This document shows, piece by piece, positions 1 through 8,813 of a stretch of 64,000 nucleotides of DNA (position 1 is its first letter; the number at the start of each line of letters is the position of its first letter). The position numbers were made by a program, and so were the translations under genes. The stretch comes from CAYWKS01 sp964458935 (GTDB taxonomy: Bacteria > Planctomycetota > Phycisphaerae > Phycisphaerales > Zrk34). The stretch covers positions 10,276 to 74,275 of the forward strand of contig CAYWKS010000013.1 in the NCBI GenBank assembly GCA_964458935.1. Reading direction: 5' to 3'. Below the pieces are notes generated by a model. The model made no database searches. It saw nothing but the letters and a program-made list of their open reading frames with translations, and was not told where the DNA came from.

Positions 1-1
1 G

Positions 2-931
2 ATCCTCGTGCGTGGCGGGCAGTTGCACATCGGCGATTTCATCGTGGCCGGGCGGGCGTTCGGCCGCGTCCGCGACATGGTCGACGACCGGAACAACAAC
101 GTGGAGGTCGCCGGCCCGGCGACGCCGGTGGAGATCAGCGGGATCGACGAGGTCCCCGACGCCGGCGACAAGTTCTACGTGACCGCCTCGCTGAAGCAGG
201 CCGAGCAGATGGCCACGCAGCGGCGGGAGGAGGAGCGGCGGCGCGAGCTGGCCGCCAAGAGCCGCGTTAGCCTCGACAACGTCTTCGAGCAGATGCAGGC
301 GGGCGACGTCAAGGAGCTCCGTGTCGTGATCAAGGCCGACGTCCAGGGCTCCATCGAGGTCCTCCGCAAGACCCTCGAACAGGTCGGCGCCGAGCGGGAG
401 GACGTGGCGGTCCGCGTGCTGCACGCGGCGGTGGGCGGCATCACCGAGACCGACGTGCAGCTCGCCGAGGCGTCAGACGCGGTGATCATCGGCTTCCAGG
501 TCATCGCCAGCCAGCACGCCCGCAACCTCGCCGAGGAACGCGACGTGGACATCCGCCTCTACCGCGTGATCTACGACGTGGTCGAGGACGTGAAGGCCGG
601 CCTCGAAGGCCTGCTCGCACCCGAGCGCCGCGAGCACGTGCTCGGACACGCCGAGGTCCGCGACGTGTTCAAGATCACCAAGGTCGGCGCCGTCGCCGGC
701 TGCTACGTGACCGACGGCGTCGTGCAGCGCAACGCCCTGATCCGCGTGACCCGCGACGACATCGTCATCGAACACGACCGCGTGCTCAGCAGCCTCAAGC
801 GGTTCAAGGAGGACGCCCGCGAGGTCCGCCAGGGCACCGAGTGCGGCATGAGCATCGACGGCTACGACGACATCCGCGTCGGCGACATCCTCGAATGTTA
901 CACCACCTCGGAGGTCAAGCAGACGCTCTAG
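2..931 (+). CDS. infB: translation initiation factor IF-2, C-terminal part (gene cut by window edge)
   Basis: This is the C-terminal ~309 residues of IF-2, the GTPase that brings fMet-tRNA to the 30S subunit and promotes subunit joining. The reading frame is open from base 2, so the start and G domain lie outside the window. The fragment opens in the EF-Tu-like barrel (GGQLHIGDFIVAG), followed by the IF-2 domain 3 signature (VIKADVQGSIEVL). It ends with the fMet-tRNA-binding C2 barrel (EVRDVFKITKVGAVAGCYV and GDILECY near the stop). It is followed by ylxP and rbfA, the usual infB neighbours in many bacteria. The family is certain. Confidence 0.97.
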   Translation: MLVRGGQLHIGDFIVAGRAFGRVRDMVDDRNNNVEVAGPATPVEISGIDEVPDAGDKFYVTASLKQAEQMATQRREEERRRELAAKSRVSLDNVFEQMQAGDVKELRVVIKADVQGSIEVLRKTLEQVGAEREDVAVRVLHAAVGGITETDVQLAEASDAVIIGFQVIASQHARNLAEERDVDIRLYRVIYDVVEDVKAGLEGLLAPERREHVLGHAEVRDVFKITKVGAVAGCYVTDGVVQRNALIRVTRDDIVIEHDRVLSSLKRFKEDAREVRQGTECGMSIDGYDDIRVGDILECYTTSEVKQTL

Positions 932-1012
932 TCCCGGCCGGTTGGCGTTGGGCGATGGCCCGCCCACGCCGGCGCTGCACGTCAACCGCCCCGGGGTCAT
1001 CGGGAATCGGCC

Positions 1013-1303
1013 ATGGTCGTGGGAATCCTTCAGGTTGAATTGCACATCGGCGATGCACAGAGCCTCAAGGACAAGCGGCGCGTCGTCCAGAGCCTCAAGG
1101 ACCGGCTCCATCGGGAGCACCTCGTGGCCGTCGCCGAGGTCGACAAGAACGACGCCCACCAGGTCGCGGTCCTCGGCATCGCCGCGGTCAGCAACGACCC
1201 CGCCCAGGCCCAGGGCACGCTCGACCGCATCGTCGATCAGCTCCGGGCCAACCGTCGTTTCGTCCTCACCGACCACGTGGTCGAGATCCTCAGCGGCGTC
1301 TGA
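1013..1303 (+). CDS. ylxP: DUF503 / YlxP-like small protein
   Basis: A 96-residue protein of the DUF503 (YlxP) family, commonly found between infB and rbfA and thought to act around ribosome maturation; its biochemical role is not established. The family pattern is clear: an N-terminal beta strand (VVGILQVELHI), the SLKDKRRVVQSLKDRL helix, and the 'HQVAVLGIAAVSND' segment. It starts 81 bp after infB and ends 27 bp before rbfA, so co-transcription is likely. No convincing Shine-Dalgarno precedes the ATG. Confidence 0.88.
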   Translation: MVVGILQVELHIGDAQSLKDKRRVVQSLKDRLHREHLVAVAEVDKNDAHQVAVLGIAAVSNDPAQAQGTLDRIVDQLRANRRFVLTDHVVEILSGV

Positions 1304-1330
1304 CGCCGCGCGACTGTCCTGACCGCCGCC

Positions 1331-1759
1331 ATGACGCAACACCGCACCCCACAGATCGAATCGGCGCTCATGCGGGCGGTCAGCACCGTGCTCACCGAGG
1401 GCCTGGCCGACCCCCGCGTCCGCGGGCTGGTCACGGTCACCGGCGTCGAGCTGACCGAGGACCACGCCGTCGCCGTGGTGAAGGTCTCGGTCATGCCCGC
1501 CGAGCACGAGCGGGCGACGCTGGCCGCGTTGCAGCACGCCGCGCCCCAGGTCCGCCACCGCGTCGGTCGCCGCGTCCGCTACCGCCAGTTGCCCCGCCTG
1601 CAGTTCAAGCTCGACCCCAGCATCAAGCGACAGGCCCGCGTGCTCGACGCCATCAACCAGGCCATGGCCGAGTCGCCCCCGACCGCGGCGGCCGATGACG
1701 ATACCCCCCCCGACGCCCCGAGCCCGAACCCCCGTGACAGGAAGGACTCGTCCCCGTGA
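1331..1759 (+). CDS. rbfA: ribosome-binding factor A
   Basis: A 142-residue RbfA, a KH-like 30S maturation factor needed for 16S rRNA 5'-end processing. The N-terminal core matches the family: an IESALMRAVSTVLTEGLADPRV helix, then the VTVTGVELTEDHAVAVVKVSV strands, ending in the LQFKLDPSI segment. The last ~30 residues form an Asp/Pro-rich tail that looks disordered. The stop overlaps the GTG start of the next gene by 4 bp, indicating translational coupling. Its place after infB-ylxP is the classic arrangement. Confidence 0.93.
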   Translation: MTQHRTPQIESALMRAVSTVLTEGLADPRVRGLVTVTGVELTEDHAVAVVKVSVMPAEHERATLAALQHAAPQVRHRVGRRVRYRQLPRLQFKLDPSIKRQARVLDAINQAMAESPPTAAADDDTPPDAPSPNPRDRKDSSP

Positions 1760-2475
1760 AGAACGCGACCGAGCACGCGAAGAAGTTGCGCGGCCTGCTG
1801 CGCCGCACCCCCGCCGAGCAAGACTCCAAGCAGCCGACCGACCCGCTCGGCCAGCTCATCTACGCCTTCTGTCTCTGGGAGACCACCCGGCGGCAGGCGC
1901 ACCAGGGCTACAACCGCCTCATGAAGCAGGTCGTCGATGCCAACGACCTGCGCGTCAGCGACACGACCGAGCTGATCGGCTGGCTGGGCGACCGCTACAG
2001 CCGCGCCGATGAGCGGGCGATGCGGCTCCGCGAGGTCCTGCACGCGATCTACCGCCGAGAGCACGCGGTCACCCTCGACCACGTGGTCGACCTGCCCAAG
2101 CGCGAGGCGCGGTCGTACCTGGAAAGCCTCGACGGCATGGTCCCGTTCGTCGCCGCCAGCGTCGTGCTGATCGCGCTCGACGGCCACGCCATCCCCGTCG
2201 ATGAACAACTCGTCGCCAAGCTCAAGCGCGACGGGGCGGCCGACCCCGACGCCGGCCTCGCCGAGGTCCAGGCGTTCCTCGAGCATCAGATCAAGGCGGC
2301 CGACGCCCTCAAGGCCCACGCCCAGCTCCGCGCCTGCGCCGAAGCCGGGGGCGCGACCGCCGCCGCCCGCGCCACCCGCACGACCACCAAGAAGACGACC
2401 AAGAGGACCAGCAAGAAGACAACCAAGAAAACCACGGGCAAGTCGAGCAAGAACAAGAGCCGGTCCAAGCGCTGA
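1756..2475 (+). CDS. HhH-GPD (endonuclease III-fold)-like protein with Lys/Thr-rich tail
   Basis: A 239-residue protein. I chose the GTG start because AAGGA sits 8 nt upstream. Residues ~115-165 resemble the helix-hairpin-helix and following helix of endonuclease III-type glycosylases (LESLDGMVPFVAASVVLIAL, then IPVDEQL). The Asp after 'PV' matches the catalytic Asp position. The catalytic Lys of the hairpin (GVGRK in Nth) is absent, and there is no C-terminal 4-Cys iron-sulfur motif. From ~205 the protein is a basic tail of KKTTK/SKKT units, probably nucleic-acid binding. It overlaps rbfA by 4 bp. The fold assignment rests on motif resemblance only; a non-catalytic DNA- or RNA-binding role is inference. 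Confidence 0.5.
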   Translation: MKNATEHAKKLRGLLRRTPAEQDSKQPTDPLGQLIYAFCLWETTRRQAHQGYNRLMKQVVDANDLRVSDTTELIGWLGDRYSRADERAMRLREVLHAIYRREHAVTLDHVVDLPKREARSYLESLDGMVPFVAASVVLIALDGHAIPVDEQLVAKLKRDGAADPDAGLAEVQAFLEHQIKAADALKAHAQLRACAEAGGATAAARATRTTTKKTTKRTSKKTTKKTTGKSSKNKSRSKR

Positions 2476-2531
2476 GCGGACGCCGCGACCGCCGGGTGGC
2501 CAGCCGCCCGACGCATCGATAACCTACTGCC

Positions 2532-3419
2532 ATGATCCGACGATCCAAAGACCAGTTGCTGCGAATCGGCCTGCCCAAGGGATCGCTGCAGGACTCCACG
2601 ATCGACCTGTTCGCCCGGGCCGGCTACCACATCCGCGTGCCCGAGCGGAGCTACCTGCCCACGATCGACGACCCGCAGATCGCCTGTGTGCTCTTCCGCG
2701 CCCAGGAGATGAGCCGCTACGTCGAGGACGGCGTGATCGACATGGGCATCACCGGCTACGACTGGGTCCTCGAGAACGGCTCGGACGTCCACGAGGTGGC
2801 GGAGCTGGCGTATTCCAAGGCGACGGCCCGGCCGGTCCGCTGGGTCCTGGTCGTGCCCAACGAGTCCAGCGTGCAGGCCCCGGAGGACCTGGCCGGCGGG
2901 ATCGTCGCGACCGAGCTGCCCCACGTTACCCGCCGTTACTTCCAGGACAAGGGCATCGACGTCAAGGTCGAGTTCAGCTACGGGGCGACCGAGGTCAAGG
3001 CCCGCCTGCTCGACGCGATCGTCGACGTGACGGAGACCGGCTCGTCGCTCAAGGCCAACAACCTGCGGATCGTCGACGAGCTGATGACCTCGACGACGCG
3101 GCTGATCGCGAATCACGACGCATGGAAGGACGCGGCGAAGCGGGATAAAATGGAGAGTCTGAGCCTGCTGCTGCGTGGCGCGATGAACGCCCGGCAGAAG
3201 GTCGGACTGAAAATGAACGTGCCGCGCGAGAAGCTCGACGCGATCCTCGCGCTGCTGCCGGCGGAGAAGTCGCCCACGGTCAACCCGCTGGCCGACCAGG
3301 CGTGGGTGGCGCTGGAAGTGGTCGTCGAGGACAAGACCGAGCGGGAGTTGGTTCCGCAGTTGCACCGCGCCGGCGCGACGGGCATCATCAGCTACCCCTT
3401 GAGCAAAGTCATTCCCTGA
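2532..3419 (+). CDS. hisG: ATP phosphoribosyltransferase, long form
   Basis: HisG catalyses the first step of histidine biosynthesis, joining ATP and PRPP. At 295 residues it is the long form, with a C-terminal regulatory domain (from ~215, VGLKMNVPREKLDAILALLP) that binds histidine and makes HisZ unnecessary. Catalytic-domain landmarks include LRIGLPKGSL at the N-terminus, DMGITGYDWV, and the PRPP-loop region VDVTETGSSLKANNLRI. No other his gene is adjacent. The next gene starts 1 bp after the stop. No clear Shine-Dalgarno is visible. Confidence 0.96.
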   Translation: MIRRSKDQLLRIGLPKGSLQDSTIDLFARAGYHIRVPERSYLPTIDDPQIACVLFRAQEMSRYVEDGVIDMGITGYDWVLENGSDVHEVAELAYSKATARPVRWVLVVPNESSVQAPEDLAGGIVATELPHVTRRYFQDKGIDVKVEFSYGATEVKARLLDAIVDVTETGSSLKANNLRIVDELMTSTTRLIANHDAWKDAAKRDKMESLSLLLRGAMNARQKVGLKMNVPREKLDAILALLPAEKSPTVNPLADQAWVALEVVVEDKTERELVPQLHRAGATGIISYPLSKVIP

Positions 3420-3420
3420 C

Positions 3421-6400
3421 ATGAATTGGTTGTGCCGAACCCGCCCGCCGCGTCCCGCCAGCCTTCGGGCCGCGGCGCTGGCCATGATGCTGTGCTGCGC
3501 CGTGCTGGTCGGCTGCCGGTCGGCCGCGTCGCGGGCCGCCGATGCCGACGCGGACCCCAACGCCGCCGCGGCGGCCGAGCCGCCTGCGAAGACGCTGCCG
3601 GTGGTCCGTTCGGACGTGTCGCCGCCGAGCACGCTGCCCGCCGACGACGTGGGGTTGCTCACCGGCGAGTCCCTGCGCCGCGCGCGGACACCGCTGGCGG
3701 AACTGATGGCCAAACTGGAGCTGCCCGACAACCTGGTCGGCGAGCCCCCGGCGCGGACGGATGCCAACGCCACGGCCCCGACCGGTGCGGTGAAGCGTTA
3801 TGTGGCGGCGCGCGACGCGTACCAGCGCCGAGAGTTCGGCGAGGCGATCGCCTTGCTCAATCAGGTGGTCGAAGCCGACCCGGATGCGGCGCAGGCGTAT
3901 GAACTGCTGGGACGCGTCTATATCGATGCCGGCGACACGCAGCGGGGCTTGCAGGCGATGCGGGAGGCGCTGCGGCGCGACGCGGGCCTGCCGGTGGCGC
4001 TGTTCGTGACGGGGCGGATGGCGTTCGAGACGGACAACTGGGGGGCCGCGGCCGCGCTGCTCGCTCGCGCGCGGCGGACCGAGGCCGCCAAGGACCCGGG
4101 GCTGGACTACGCCGCCGGCTACTTCCTGGGCCAGAGCCTGCTGCGGCTGGGCTACGAGGGCGCGGCGGTGACGCTGCTGGACGATTTCCTCCGCGGGCCC
4201 GAGCGGTTCGCGCGCAGCACACGCATGTATCGCCAGGTCGCCTCGCTCCAGGGCCAGCGTGGCCTGACGGCGCTGCGGGCGGGCGATGCGTGCCTGCGGC
4301 TGGGTCGGCTGGCCGACGCGCTGGACTTCTATAGACGGGCCGACGAACAGGCCCGGATCGACGGCGATGCGCTGCTCGGCCGCCGCCTCTACGCGGACCT
4401 GCTGGCCGGTCAGCCCGAACAGGCTCAGCAACGGCTGCGCGACGAGCTGGCGGCGCGCCAGGCGACCGAGACGACCGTCCGGCTCGTCGGGTACGTCGCG
4501 GACCACGGCGGCGGCCGCCGGGCCTTCGCGCAGGACCTGCGGCGGATCTATCGCGAGCGGGGCGCGCCCGAGCGACTGGCCGAAGTGGTCCTCGCGGCGC
4601 TGGGCGATGAACCGCAGGCCGTCCGCTTCGCCGTCGAACACCTCGAGGCCCAGCCGTCGCACGTGGCGGTTTACGAGCGCCTCGTGGATGCGTGGCTTGA
4701 GAGCCAGCCGCAGCGGCTGGTCGAGCTGACGATTCGGCTGATCGGGCTTCACGACGATCATGCGCGGCGGTATGCGCAGGAGCTGCTGGCGGCCGGCGAC
4801 CCCGACGGGATGCGGTCGCACGTCCGCGCCGCCGCCGACCCGGCGCGATCGCCCGCCGCCGCCTACCTGCTCGGGGCCATCGCCATGGAACAGAACGATC
4901 CCCGCGCGGCGCAGGCGCACTTCGCCCGGGCGCAGGACCTGAACCCGGACATGTTGTCGGCGCAGGTGGCGGGGATCGAGGTCGACCTGGCGATGGGCCG
5001 GCACGTCGAGGCGGCGCGGAAGCTCGAGTCGCTGGCGTCGGCCGATCAGCCGCGGTTGAGGCTGCTCCGGGCGCTGGCGGAGTTCGGCCGCGGCGAGCAG
5101 GGCGATGCCCTGGCGATCATGCAGTCGCTCGTCGGGGACCACCCCCGCGACACCGAGTACCTGCACACACTGGCGCGGATGTACCTGTCCCGGGAGCAAC
5201 CCGACCCGGGCGCCGCCGAGGCGGTGCTGCTGCGGCTGCTGGGGATCGATCCCACCGACGAGCGTGCGTACGCGATGCTGTTCGGGGTCTACGACCATCA
5301 CCGCCCGAACCCGCAGAAGTATCGGCAACTGCTGGGCCGCGCCCGGCAGCACATCCCCAACAGCCGCGTGACGCAGTTGCAGGAGGCGCGGCTGCACGCG
5401 GCGAGCGGGCGGGCCGACCAGGCCGAACGCGCCCTGCGTCAACTGCTCGAGCGTGACCCCGGCGACGAGGATGCGTTGCGGCTGCTGGTCGCGCTGCTCG
5501 GTCGCGACGAGCAGTGGGAGCGAGCCCACGACCTGCTCGTGGAACTGATGGACCGGCGTGCGGACAACCCGGCGGTGCTGAACCTGTACTCGGACGTGTG
5601 CCGGCGTCTGGGCCGCATAAGCGACTACTACGCGCGGGCGGAGGCGTACCTGGCCGATCGCGACCCCACGCCGCAGACGCTGCTGATGCTGGGTGAGTTG
5701 CGGCACCGGCAGGAAGACTACGCCGGTGCGCTGGCGGCGCTGGACCAGGCGGTGGCGGCGGCACCGCATCGCGCCCGGGTCCACGACCAGCGGGCGCAGA
5801 ACCTCGTCCACCTCGGCCGCCACCAACAGGCGATCGATGAGCTCAGGCGGGCGCTGGAGGCGGGGGTGGATCATCCGGGTGAACTGACCTTCGTGCTCGC
5901 ACGGACGCAGGCGCTGGCCGGCCGGATCGATGCGGCGCTGGCCACGGTGGATCGGCTGCTCGAATCCCAGGGCGCCCGGGTCACCGCGGCCGATGCGTAC
6001 TACGAGCTGGCGGTCGCGATCTACGGCGAGCCGAACGCCGACGCCGCGTCCGAGCAGATCCTCCAGCGTGTGCTGAAGATCGATCCGGATCACGCGCCGT
6101 CGCTGAACAACCTGGCGTATGCGTGGGTGGAGGCCGGCCGCAACCTCGCGGAGGCCGAGCGGATGCTGCGCAAGGCGGTCGCGTCGGAGCGGAACAACGC
6201 GGCGTACCTCGACTCGCTGGGGTGGGCGCTGTACAAGCAGGGCGAGTTCGACGAGGCGGTGCAGTGGCTGGGCCGGGCGCGGCGGGCGCCGGGGGGCGAG
6301 GACCCGGTGATCGTGGACCACCTCGGCGACGCGCTGTGGCGCCAGGGGGAGACCCGTCGCGCCACACGGAGTTGGCGCGACGCGCTGCACGGGATCCGCG

Positions 6401-6579
6401 CCGCCGGCGACCGCGTCAACCGCGACCACCTGAGGATCGAGCCCCTGATCGAGCAGAAGCTCAGCGACGTCGAGGCCGGCGACCCGCCCGAGGTCGCGCC
6501 GATCGGCGAGGCGGTCGGCGAAGCCGCGGACGACGACGAGCCGGCGACGCCGCTGGCGCCGCTGCCCGCCATGCAATGA
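3421..6579 (+). CDS. large tetratricopeptide-repeat lipoprotein
   Basis: A 1052-residue protein. Residues 1-32 form a lipoprotein signal: an Arg-rich start, a hydrophobic run (AALAMMLCCAVLVGC) and lipobox Cys at ~32. After a low-complexity linker (~35-115) almost the whole protein is TPR-like helical pairs (for example AYELLGRVYIDAGDTQRGL, SLNNLAYAWVEAGRNLAEA, YLDSLGWALYKQGEFDEAV). It probably scaffolds a cell-envelope complex; no enzymatic motif is visible. The start ATG lies just after the hisG stop. The gene ends ~70 bp before yebC. The specific role is unknown. Confidence 0.85.
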   Translation: MNWLCRTRPPRPASLRAAALAMMLCCAVLVGCRSAASRAADADADPNAAAAAEPPAKTLPVVRSDVSPPSTLPADDVGLLTGESLRRARTPLAELMAKLELPDNLVGEPPARTDANATAPTGAVKRYVAARDAYQRREFGEAIALLNQVVEADPDAAQAYELLGRVYIDAGDTQRGLQAMREALRRDAGLPVALFVTGRMAFETDNWGAAAALLARARRTEAAKDPGLDYAAGYFLGQSLLRLGYEGAAVTLLDDFLRGPERFARSTRMYRQVASLQGQRGLTALRAGDACLRLGRLADALDFYRRADEQARIDGDALLGRRLYADLLAGQPEQAQQRLRDELAARQATETTVRLVGYVADHGGGRRAFAQDLRRIYRERGAPERLAEVVLAALGDEPQAVRFAVEHLEAQPSHVAVYERLVDAWLESQPQRLVELTIRLIGLHDDHARRYAQELLAAGDPDGMRSHVRAAADPARSPAAAYLLGAIAMEQNDPRAAQAHFARAQDLNPDMLSAQVAGIEVDLAMGRHVEAARKLESLASADQPRLRLLRALAEFGRGEQGDALAIMQSLVGDHPRDTEYLHTLARMYLSREQPDPGAAEAVLLRLLGIDPTDERAYAMLFGVYDHHRPNPQKYRQLLGRARQHIPNSRVTQLQEARLHAASGRADQAERALRQLLERDPGDEDALRLLVALLGRDEQWERAHDLLVELMDRRADNPAVLNLYSDVCRRLGRISDYYARAEAYLADRDPTPQTLLMLGELRHRQEDYAGALAALDQAVAAAPHRARVHDQRAQNLVHLGRHQQAIDELRRALEAGVDHPGELTFVLARTQALAGRIDAALATVDRLLESQGARVTAADAYYELAVAIYGEPNADAASEQILQRVLKIDPDHAPSLNNLAYAWVEAGRNLAEAERMLRKAVASERNNAAYLDSLGWALYKQGEFDEAVQWLGRARRAPGGEDPVIVDHLGDALWRQGETRRATRSWRDALHGIRAAGDRVNRDHLRIEPLIEQKLSDVEAGDPPEVAPIGEAVGEAADDDEPATPLAPLPAMQ

Positions 6580-6650
6580 CGCGCGGGGTTGGGCTACAAT
6601 GTCGGTCCGTGCGACGGATGATCCATGCACAGTGACGGAGACCCCCGCTG

Positions 6651-7394
6651 ATGGCCGGTCATAGCAAGTGGGCGAACATCAAGCACCGCAAGGCGCGGCA
6701 GGACGCGATCAAGGGCAAGACGTGGAGCAAGTGCGCCCGGGCGATCATCGTGGCGGCGCGGGGCGGCGGGGGCGACCCCGATACCAACCTGACGCTGCGG
6801 TACGCGATCGACGAGGCCAAGGCCGCCAACATGCCCAAGGACACCATCGAGAAGGCGGTGAAGAAGGGCTCGGGCGAGCTGGGGGGCGAGGCGTATGAGG
6901 CGGCGAGCTACGAGGGCTACGGGCCCAACGGCGTGGCGGTGTTCGTCGAGTGCCTGACCGACAACCGCAACCGCACGGCCGGCGAGGTCCGCTCGACGTT
7001 CTCCAAGGCCGGCGGCAACCTCGGCACCAGCGGCTCGGTCGCGTACATGTTCGACCGCAAGGGGCTGTTCCTCGTGCCGCGCGAGTCGGCGGACGAGGAG
7101 ACCATCATGGAAGCCGCGCTCGAAGCCGGCGCCGAGGACGTCAGCGACGAGGGCGAGCACTGGCAGGTGCTCACCGACCCGACGGCGTTCGCCGCGGTCC
7201 GCGAGGCGCTGTCCAACGCCGGGTACGAGTTGAGCGTGGCGCAGTTGAGCATGATCCCCAACAACACGGTCGAGTGCACCGGCGACGAGGCGCGGAAGAT
7301 CGTGAATCTCGTCGATGTCCTCGAGGACAACGACGACGTGCAGAAGGTCTACACCAACGCCGACATCCCCGACGAGGCGCTGGCCGAGCTGTAG
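6651..7394 (+). CDS. yebC: YebC/PmpR family protein
   Basis: A 247-residue member of the YebC/TACO1 family. Members have been described as DNA-binding regulators and as translation factors acting on difficult proline motifs. The family N-terminus is diagnostic (MAGHSKWANIKHRKARQD). The middle carries GYGPNGVAVFVECLTDNRNRT, and the C-terminal third has the usual MIPNNTVE segment. Length is standard. GGAG lies ~10 nt before the ATG. A TACAAT at 6595-6600 could be a -10 element, but the matching -35 is poor. Confidence 0.95.
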   Translation: MAGHSKWANIKHRKARQDAIKGKTWSKCARAIIVAARGGGGDPDTNLTLRYAIDEAKAANMPKDTIEKAVKKGSGELGGEAYEAASYEGYGPNGVAVFVECLTDNRNRTAGEVRSTFSKAGGNLGTSGSVAYMFDRKGLFLVPRESADEETIMEAALEAGAEDVSDEGEHWQVLTDPTAFAAVREALSNAGYELSVAQLSMIPNNTVECTGDEARKIVNLVDVLEDNDDVQKVYTNADIPDEALAEL

Positions 7395-7439
7395 CGGGTC
7401 GCCGGCCGCCCCCGCGCCCGACACCGATCGATCGTCGCA

Positions 7440-8138
7440 TTGAAACTCTCCGTCGTCATCCCGGTGTACAACGAGGTCGAGACGGTGGCTGCGCTGGTGC
7501 GGCGCGTCCGTGCCGCGGCGACCGACGGCTGCGCGCTGGAGCTGATCCTCGTGGATGACGGCTCGACCGACGGCTCGGGCGAGGTGCTGCGGGGCCTGGC
7601 GGGCGATGCCGACGCCACCGTGCTCCGTCACGATCGCAACCGCGGCAAGGGGGCGGCGGTGCGGACCGGCTTCGCCGCCGCCACCGGCGACGTCGTCGTC
7701 ATCCAGGACGCCGACCTGGAGTACGACCCGCGGGAGTACCCCCGGCTCATCCGCCCGATCGCCGAGGGCAACGCCGACGTGGTGTTCGGCTCACGCTTCG
7801 TCGGCGGCGACAGCCACCGCGTGCTGTACTACTGGCACGCGGTGGGCAACCGGTTCCTGACCACGCTGAGCAACTGCCTGACCAACCTGAACCTGACGGA
7901 CATCGAGTGCTGCTACAAGATGTTCCGGCGCGAGGTGATCCAGTCGCTCACGCTCCGCGAGGAGGGGTTCGGCATCGAGCCGGAGGTCGTGGCGAAGGTC
8001 GCGCGGGCGCGGTGCCGGGTCTACGAGGTCGGCGTCAGCTACGCCGGCCGCACCTATGAGCAAGGCAAGAAGATCGGTTGGCGCGACGGCGTCCGCGCCA
8101 TCGGGTGCATCCTGCGATACAACCTGCTGGACCGGTAG
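7440..8138 (+). CDS. family 2 glycosyltransferase, dolichyl-phosphate-mannose synthase-like
   Basis: A 232-residue GT2 glycosyltransferase of the DPM1-like soluble type. It opens with KLSVVIPVYNEVETV from a TTG start. The nucleotide-binding LVDDGSTDGS and the DAD metal site (VVIQDADLEYDP) are both present, then the family motif VVFGSRFVGG. There is no C-terminal membrane anchor. It probably transfers a sugar from a nucleotide donor to a polyprenyl-phosphate carrier; the sugar cannot be read from sequence. It ends 10 bp before the oppositely oriented rplI. Confidence 0.88.
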   Translation: MKLSVVIPVYNEVETVAALVRRVRAAATDGCALELILVDDGSTDGSGEVLRGLAGDADATVLRHDRNRGKGAAVRTGFAAATGDVVVIQDADLEYDPREYPRLIRPIAEGNADVVFGSRFVGGDSHRVLYYWHAVGNRFLTTLSNCLTNLNLTDIECCYKMFRREVIQSLTLREEGFGIEPEVVAKVARARCRVYEVGVSYAGRTYEQGKKIGWRDGVRAIGCILRYNLLDR

Positions 8139-8148
8139 GCGCGGCGGC

Positions 8149-8742
8149 TCAGTCGGCGCGGCCGGGCAGGTCCTCGGGTGGCTGCTCGACGAGCTCCGCC
8201 TCCACGACGGGCTGCTCGCCCTCGTCGCCCTCGGCTTCACGCTCGTCGATGACCTGCTGCTCCTCTTCGGTGAGCGGGCGGTCCGAGACGACCCAGACCT
8301 TGATCTCGGTGCGGAGGTCCTCGTCGAGCTGGATCGGGACCATGTAGCTGTCGAGCCGCTTGAACGGCTCGCCGATGCGGACCTCGCGGGCGTCGATGCC
8401 GTGGTAGCCCTCGTCGTCGAGCGCGGCGGCGATGTCGCTCTGGGTGACCGAGCCGAACAGCACGCCCTGCTCGTTGGCGGCGCGCTGCAGGGTGATCTCG
8501 CATCCTTCGAGCCGCTCGAGCAGCGATTCACGCCGCTGGCGCTCCTCGCGCATCTCGCGCTCGACCTCGGCGCGGCGATCTTCCACGGCCTTGCGGGCCT
8601 CCTCGGTCGGCGGGGTGGCCAGGCCCATCGGCAACAGGTAGTTGCGGGCGTAGCCGGCCTTGACCTCGACGACGTCGCCGACGATCCCGAGGTTATAGAC
8701 GTTGTCCAGCAGCATCAGGGAGATGGTCTTCTTCGTGCTCAT
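8149..8742 (-). CDS. rplI: 50S ribosomal protein L9
   Basis: Ribosomal protein bL9, which spans from the L1 stalk base along the 50S surface. The N-terminal rRNA-binding domain is clear (ISLMLLDNVYNLGIVGDVVE, GYARNYLLPMGLA). It is followed by the long connecting helix and a C-terminal domain with the LFGSVTQSDIA motif. At 197 residues it is ~45 longer than the E. coli protein because of an acidic C-terminal extension. It is the last gene of a leftward run with ssb and rpsF. The usual rpsR is missing between ssb and rplI, where the gap is only 71 bp. Confidence 0.96.
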   Translation of the reverse strand: MSTKKTISLMLLDNVYNLGIVGDVVEVKAGYARNYLLPMGLATPPTEEARKAVEDRRAEVEREMREERQRRESLLERLEGCEITLQRAANEQGVLFGSVTQSDIAAALDDEGYHGIDAREVRIGEPFKRLDSYMVPIQLDEDLRTEIKVWVVSDRPLTEEEQQVIDEREAEGDEGEQPVVEAELVEQPPEDLPGRAD

Positions 8743-8813
8743 GTTGTCCTCACAAGCGTTGGGTACGAGTTAGGCGCCGCGACGCGCGACGCCAGCATGG
8801 TGAACCGGTGCAC

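Noticed and set aside
3409..6630. A 1073-codon open frame antisense to the TPR lipoprotein
   Set aside because: Arg/Gln-rich composition with no domain, no start signal, and exact mirroring of a well-formed TPR gene. Long antisense frames are expected in DNA this GC-rich.
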